From a bacterium (lineage in GTDB: Bacteria > Elusimicrobiota > Elusimicrobia > Elusimicrobiales > UBA9959), in NCBI GenBank assembly GCA_021845705.1, contig JAJZVJ010000164.1, positions 1 through 6,173 of the forward strand: 6,173 nucleotides of DNA, written 5' to 3'. Made by a program: the position numbers and the translations under genes. Below are positions 1-3,229 of this stretch, in pieces. The stretch's first letter is position 1. Every line of letters starts with the position of its first letter. The notes beneath the pieces were generated by a model. It did not search any database and was not told where the DNA came from. It worked only from the letters and a program-made list of their open reading frames with translations.

Positions 1-301
1 ATCTGTCCCCCACTTCGGGCTCGAGCAAGTCCAGGTTCTTCTTGTCCTCCACGTTCTTGGCGATATCTGTCTTCATCTCGCCGAGGGCGGCCGCTATCTC
101 GTCCAGCTCATGTTTGGTCAGGGCCTCAGCCTTGGGGTTTTTAGCGTGAACTGAAGCCGTTCGTTTTGCGGCGGGCGCCGCCTTCGTTTTTACCGCCGCC
201 GGCCTCGCGGTCCTTTTCTCCGCCGGCTTCTTCGCGGGCGTTTTTTTTACCGCCGCTTTCTTTGCCGGCGGGGTTTTCGCCGTTTTTTTCATTTTTTTCA
301 T
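1..301 (-). CDS. TraR/DksA-family regulator with Lys/Ala/Pro-rich N-terminal tail (partial, C-terminus outside window)
   Basis: The reading frame is open from an ATG at 301 through the left edge, giving 100 complete codons. Residues 1-50 are a basic, low-complexity tail of repeated Lys-Lys, Ala and Pro (several PAKK-like units), like histone H1 tails. From about residue 61 the protein becomes a charged helix (LTKHELDEI, then GEMKTDIAKNV) followed by EPEVGD near residue 94-99, the pattern that precedes the zinc finger in TraR/DksA-type proteins. Known members bind the RNA polymerase secondary channel or act as general regulators; that role here is inference, because the four-Cys zinc finger lies beyond the edge. 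The start at 301 is chosen because GGAG (308-311) sits 6 nt upstream; an in-frame ATG at 313 has no such site and one at 292 is too far. The gene begins 95 nt after the aminopropyltransferase stop, so it could be co-transcribed or have its own promoter. A function other than transcription, such as nucleoid binding by the tail, is possible. Confidence 0.75.
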   Translation of the reverse strand, partial: MKKMKKTAKTPPAKKAAVKKTPAKKPAEKRTARPAAVKTKAAPAAKRTASVHAKNPKAEALTKHELDEIAAALGEMKTDIAKNVEDKKNLDLLEPEVGDR

Positions 302-307
302 ATCAGG

Positions 308-311
308 CTCC
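308..311 (-). promoter_or_regulatory. Ribosome binding site of the DksA/TraR-like gene
   Basis: GGAG on the minus strand lies 6 nt before the ATG at 301. It decides between three in-frame ATG codons at 313, 301 and 292 in favour of 301. Confidence 0.6.
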
Positions 312-396
312 ATTCTCGAATATTTGCGTACGCGGCTGGCGGGCGCAATCTTACCGCAGAAACTGGATTATCCGCCGCCGGCGTCTGCCGTGCGGC

Positions 397-1371
397 TCAA
401 TGCTGCGAGGTGCTGAAAAACATGGGGCGCGCGGCGGTTATGACCGCGCGCGAGGCCTTTATCCTGTCCCGGTAATACCTGGGGAGGCTGAAGGCCCCGG
501 TTATGGTCAGCCCGTCCGAATACTTAAGCGGGCGTTTAAGCCGCGCCGCCGCCGCGCGGTCCAGGGCGGCCGCTTTAAGACCGGCCGGCGCGAGGCCCGG
601 GGAATCCGTGCAGTAAAGGAAGGTCCACGGCATATCATAAGCCGGGATGAAGGAGGAGTAGCTGCCCACGAAGCGGAAGACCCTGCTGAGAGTATTGTAG
701 ATAGCCGGGTGCAGTTCGAACTGCAGCGGCGTGCCGGGCCCGGCCTGCATGGCGAAGACGCCGCCCGGGGCCATTATCTTCTTCATCCGGCGGTAGAACT
801 CCAGCGTGTAAAGGGCGTAAGCGGGACCGCCCTCGATGGGGCTGGGCAGGTCGGAATAAATGAGGTCGAATTTAAGGGAAGTGTTCTCTACGTATTTCCC
901 GGCGTCCTGGGCCAGCAGGCTCAGGCGCTGGTCCGAGAAGGAGCCGCGGTGCCAGGTGTCCAGGTGCTTCTCGGCGAAGCGCAGTATGTTGTAGTCGATA
1001 TCGGCCATTACCACGCGCTCTATGCCGCGGTCGTTGAGGATGTCCCTGGCGGTGGCGCCTTCCCCCCCGCCGAGGATAAGGGCGGTCTTCGGGGCCGGGT
1101 GGGCCAGCAGGGCGGGGCAGACCAGGGACTCGTGGTAAAAAGCCTCGTCGTACTGGCTGGACTGCGTTTCACCGTCCAGCACCAGCACCTTGCCGAAAGT
1201 GTGGGTCTTTATCAGCGCGGCTTCCTGGAAGGGCGTGGAGGAGGTCTCGAGCACCTTGAGCGCGCGGTGGGCGTGCAGTTCGCCGGGGGTGAAAAATTCC
1301 ACGAACCATTCGCCTTTCGGCAGAATGCTCTTGGAATTCTTGATCCAGTCGAAATCTGTTTTCTTTTTCAT
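397..1371 (-). CDS. speE: Polyamine aminopropyltransferase, thermospermine synthase (ACL5)-like branch of the SpeE superfamily
   Basis: This 324-residue enzyme should transfer an aminopropyl group from decarboxylated S-adenosylmethionine to an amine acceptor, making spermidine, thermospermine or a related polyamine in the cytoplasm. An N-terminal beta domain (about 20-75, with FGKVLVLDGETQSS at 59-72) precedes a Rossmann methyltransferase-like fold. The nucleotide-binding loop is GGGEGATARD (101-110), followed by the acidic ribose-binding strand MADID (122-126) and DAGKY (156-160). The catalytic strand is SDLPSP (173-178), then EGGPAYALYT (180-189). GGGEG, DID and the EGGPxYxLYT stretch are what I recall of the plant ACL5-type thermospermine synthases and Thermus triamine/agmatine aminopropyltransferase rather than E. 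coli-type SpeE, so spermidine should not be assumed as the product. The usual second acid of DxxDP is Ser177, while the first, Asp174, is kept. The gene follows speD by 35 nt, so the two probably form one operon. The Shine-Dalgarno sequence is weak (GGAA very close to the ATG), but no other start is credible. Length is normal for the family. Confidence 0.93.
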   Translation of the reverse strand: MKKKTDFDWIKNSKSILPKGEWFVEFFTPGELHAHRALKVLETSSTPFQEAALIKTHTFGKVLVLDGETQSSQYDEAFYHESLVCPALLAHPAPKTALILGGGEGATARDILNDRGIERVVMADIDYNILRFAEKHLDTWHRGSFSDQRLSLLAQDAGKYVENTSLKFDLIYSDLPSPIEGGPAYALYTLEFYRRMKKIMAPGGVFAMQAGPGTPLQFELHPAIYNTLSRVFRFVGSYSSFIPAYDMPWTFLYCTDSPGLAPAGLKAAALDRAAAARLKRPLKYSDGLTITGAFSLPRYYRDRIKASRAVITAARPMFFSTSQH

Positions 1372-1406
1372 CGTTCCGCGCGTATTCCGCCCGTGATCTT
1401 ATGCCG

Positions 1407-1760
1407 CTACTTAGGCAACAAACCCCTTTCCATCTTCATCACGCTGAAATGAGTGGCCTTGAAGAGCCTTTTTACCACTTTGAAAGCCTCCCAGGGGCGG
1501 GTTTTAGCGCCGCAGGTGAAAAGGTCCACGGAAGCGTACTTATGCTCCGGCCAGGTGTGTATGGCAAAATGGGACTCGGCTATCACCACGACCCCTGAAA
1601 CCCCGTACGGCTTGAAATGGTGGAAAATGGAGTCTATTATGGTGGTTTCGGCGGCCTTGGCGGCTTTTATCATAGCGTCCTGCACGTCGGCCACGGAGGA
1701 GAGGGTGGCCGCGCTGCAGCCGTAAAGTTCCAAAATCAGGTGTTGTCCTAGTGCTTTCAT
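1407..1760 (-). CDS. speD: S-adenosylmethionine decarboxylase proenzyme (bacterial class 1B)
   Basis: This 117-residue proenzyme decarboxylates S-adenosylmethionine to provide the aminopropyl donor for polyamine synthesis, used by the aminopropyltransferase encoded next. It opens with MKALGQHLILELYGC, typical of the short bacterial/archaeal family. The self-cleavage site is Glu62-Ser63 in IAESHFAIHTWPE, where Ser63 becomes the pyruvoyl cofactor. His68 and Cys83 (in DLFTCG) are the expected processing and proton-donor residues, and all three numbers match the Thermotoga maritima enzyme as I recall it. That agreement supports the ATG at 1760. An in-frame TTG at 1781 would add seven residues, but it lies within the predicted -10 region of the promoter. 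A modest GGAAAA ribosome site lies at 1766-1771. The gene is first in a two-gene operon (gap 35 nt) driven by the promoter at 1780-1808. Nothing looks truncated or altered. Confidence 0.96.
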   Translation of the reverse strand: MKALGQHLILELYGCSAATLSSVADVQDAMIKAAKAAETTIIDSIFHHFKPYGVSGVVVIAESHFAIHTWPEHKYASVDLFTCGAKTRPWEAFKVVKRLFKATHFSVMKMERGLLPK

Positions 1761-1779
1761 GGGCGTTTTCCGGTCTAAC

Positions 1780-1808
1780 AATCTATATTATTTGCCGTAG
1801 GGTGTCAA
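1780..1808 (-). promoter_or_regulatory. Sigma70-type promoter for the speD-speE operon
   Basis: On the minus strand a perfect TTGACA (-35, 1803-1808) is followed after 17 nt by TAGATT (-10, 1780-1785, four of six consensus matches). TATAGA at 1782-1787 is an alternative with a 15-nt spacer. The region between is AT-rich (CAAATAATATAG) in an otherwise GC-rich window. Transcription would start near 1773, leaving a leader of only about 13 nt that still contains the GGAAAA ribosome site of speD. I see no room for a riboswitch in such a leader. The -35 box lies 6 nt from the edge of the large inverted repeat at 1815-1877. Confidence 0.65.
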
Positions 1809-1814
1809 CCGGCA

Positions 1815-1877
1815 GGGACCGCGGCCGGGAATACGGGACCCGTAATCCGGAATCTTCTGATTCCAGGGCCGCGGCCC
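1815..1877. repeat. Y-shaped inverted repeat (three-way-junction palindrome) in the spacer between the PorV-like gene and speD
   Basis: Almost the whole 63-nt segment can pair with itself. The outer stem joins 1815-1817 with 1875-1877 and 1819-1826 (CCGCGGCC) with 1867-1874 (GGCCGCGG), with A1818 bulged: 11 base pairs, all GC. Inside it are two adjacent hairpins. The first is 1828-1835 with 1841-1848 (one A-A mismatch, loop GGACC); the second is 1849-1854 (GGAATC) with 1859-1864 (GATTCC), loop TTCT. Only G1827 and A1865-G1866 are left unpaired at the junction. On the plus strand seven T residues (1880-1886) follow, as in an intrinsic terminator, but no plus-strand gene precedes it. On the minus strand, the direction of all genes, there is no T-run after it. 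It may be an intergenic repeat of REP type, a transcript-end structure for the upstream operon, or a protein binding site; the sequence does not decide. Confidence 0.6.
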
Positions 1878-1886
1878 GGTTTTTTT
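1815..1886 (+). terminator. Possible plus-strand intrinsic terminator (GC stem plus T7)
   Basis: The GC-only outer stem of the inverted repeat is followed after two G residues by seven T residues at 1880-1886, the classical form of a factor-independent terminator read on the plus strand. Since the neighbouring genes are on the minus strand, it could only stop antisense transcription moving toward the PorV-like gene. The same stem may still help end the upstream minus-strand transcript, but without a U-tract. Confidence 0.35.
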
Positions 1887-1904
1887 GCTTTCGGACGGCC
1901 AGGC

Positions 1905-2957
1905 TTATTTGAAGGAGATCCCTTTCATTTTTGTGAAGACCGTGCGGTCACGGCGCTGGAATATGGGGCTGCGGAAAGGGAAGTCGAACGTGAGGGAGAT
2001 GCGGTGGGTGGACCCCAGCTCACCCATGGGCACAAAGGCGTAGTCCAGGCTGAAAAAGTGGAGCGTGGCCCCGACGCCGACCGAGAAGCCGCCCAGGCCG
2101 TCGCTCATCTGCTGGGCGTTGAGGCCCGCGCGCACGCAAAGACGGGTAAGTTCGTTCGGGGTGGTCGCCAGTTCCAGGCCCACCAGCAGGTTCGGCTTGT
2201 TCTGCTTGGGCATGACGATGTCGGTAGCTATCAGCATGTTGCGGAAAGGGTTCACGGCCGCGCCCAGTTTGAAGGTGAGCGGCAGGGGGTTGGATTCCTG
2301 GTCGTAGGAAAGGCCGCCGCCCATATTGGTGGCGGTGACGGCGAGGCGGTAAGGGATGTCGCCGAAATTATAGGTCATTATGCCCACGTCGCCGGCGTAG
2401 GCTTTGGCGGAATTGAGTATGGTGGACTTTATATATTTTGCCGAGACGCCGATCGAGACGTCGATGTCCTTATCTGAAAATTCAAGTATGGCCTTGCTGT
2501 AGGAAATTGTGTAGACCTGGTCGCGCGGGGTGAAGCTGCCGAGCGTGTTGCCTGAGATGTCCGTTTCCGGGATGGAGCCTACGTCCGTGAGCAGCACCGA
2601 GCCGGCGACTACCGAGTCGTAAGTAAGGCGCTGGGCGTAGGCGGCGTACTGGTAGCCTATGTTCTGAAGGTACTGGGCGCGCATGAATACCGCGGAAAGC
2701 TTGGGGATCTGTACAAGGCCGGCCGGGTTCCAGTACACCGCGGAGGCTTCCTCGCTTATCGCGGTATAGGCCCCGCCCATGGCGGCGGCCCTCGCGCCTA
2801 TCGGCAGGTTCAGGAAGTCCGCCGTGGTGGTGCCGACGGCTTTGGAAGAGAAATAGCGCGGGTCCGCATTCGCGGAAAGAGGGAGCGAGGAGGCCAAAGC
2901 CAGGCAGGCCGCAGCCAGCGCGGCGGCCAGGACCCTCGGGGTGCAAGTATTTTTCAT
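1905..2957 (-). CDS. PorV/PorQ-family outer-membrane beta-barrel protein
   Basis: This 350-residue protein has a signal peptide: basic start, an Ala/Leu-rich core at about 9-25 and a likely cleavage after Ala31 (SANA/DPRYF). The mature N-terminus carries the family hallmark: FLNLPIGARAAAMGGAYTAI (48-67), then YWNPAGL (75-81). The remainder is alternating polar/hydrophobic strands of a FadL-like barrel, ending near HRISLTFDF (318-326) with a short basic tail. In Bacteroidota, PorV is the outer-membrane shuttle of the type IX secretion system that takes substrates bearing C-terminal sorting domains, and PorQ is a paralogue; assignment to one or the other is not possible here. The upstream gene encodes just such a putative substrate, and the two are separated by 2 nt (TAA-GT-ATG), suggesting translational coupling. 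GGAAAGG at 2963-2969 is the ribosome site. Many diderm phyla encode relatives without a proven type IX system, so the secretion role is inference. Confidence 0.88.
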   Translation of the reverse strand: MKNTCTPRVLAAALAAACLALASSLPLSANADPRYFSSKAVGTTTADFLNLPIGARAAAMGGAYTAISEEASAVYWNPAGLVQIPKLSAVFMRAQYLQNIGYQYAAYAQRLTYDSVVAGSVLLTDVGSIPETDISGNTLGSFTPRDQVYTISYSKAILEFSDKDIDVSIGVSAKYIKSTILNSAKAYAGDVGIMTYNFGDIPYRLAVTATNMGGGLSYDQESNPLPLTFKLGAAVNPFRNMLIATDIVMPKQNKPNLLVGLELATTPNELTRLCVRAGLNAQQMSDGLGGFSVGVGATLHFFSLDYAFVPMGELGSTHRISLTFDFPFRSPIFQRRDRTVFTKMKGISFK

Positions 2958-2959
2958 AC

Positions 2960-3229
2960 TTACCTTTCCACCGCCACTTTGAAGACTTTCTTGCCGGAGT
3001 ATGAGTCGATCACGACAAGATAGATGCCGCTGGCCACCAGGTAGCCGGATTTGTTCACGCCCTTCCAGATTATCATGCCGGTGGTATCGGCCGCGGCCTC
3101 CCAGACCTTCTCCCCGGAAAGGGTGTAGATGCGTATCTTGGCGTTCGCGGGGATCTTGTCTATGGTAACAAAGCCGTTACCGCGGTTGGGATAGAAAGGA
3201 TTAGGATAGATCAGCACGTTGCTGAGGTC
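2960..3229 (-). other. C-terminal FlgD-Ig / type IX secretion-like sorting domain of the large surface protein
   Basis: This is the last 89 residues of the protein. It begins LSNVLIYPNPFYPNRGNG, continues with IRIYTLSGEKVWEA, a WKGVNKSG turn and ASGIYLVVI, and ends on a basic KKVFKVAVER. The YPNP opening, GxxV strand, SGIY strand and terminal lysine-rich strand are the order seen in type A sorting domains and in the FlgD Ig-like family. In type IX secretion this part is recognised by the translocon and PorV and is then usually removed; whether that happens here is inference. The start coordinate is given as the 5' end on the minus strand. Confidence 0.7.

Noticed and set aside
302..396. Possible promoter (TAAGAT-like -10) and a small GCCG/CGGC hairpin between the aminopropyltransferase and the DksA-like gene
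   Set aside because: No convincing -35 box at proper distance and the hairpin has only four base pairs with no T-run, so neither a promoter nor a terminator can be claimed.
166..1452. A 428-codon plus-strand open frame opposite the aminopropyltransferase and DksA-like genes
   Set aside because: It is the complement of two well-supported genes. Its product is low-complexity Pro/Ser/Phe-rich at the start (the reverse of the Lys-rich tail) and shows no family motif; GC-rich DNA gives long antisense frames by chance.
1761..1815. Riboswitch (for example SAM- or polyamine-responsive) ahead of speD
   Set aside because: The predicted transcript start leaves a leader of about 13 nt, and the structured element lies upstream of the promoter, not within the leader.
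2004..2946. Plus-strand and out-of-frame minus-strand open frames inside the PorV-like gene
   Set aside because: They overlap a gene with a clear signal peptide, ribosome site and family hallmark, and their translations are Arg/Gly/His-rich without recognisable domains.
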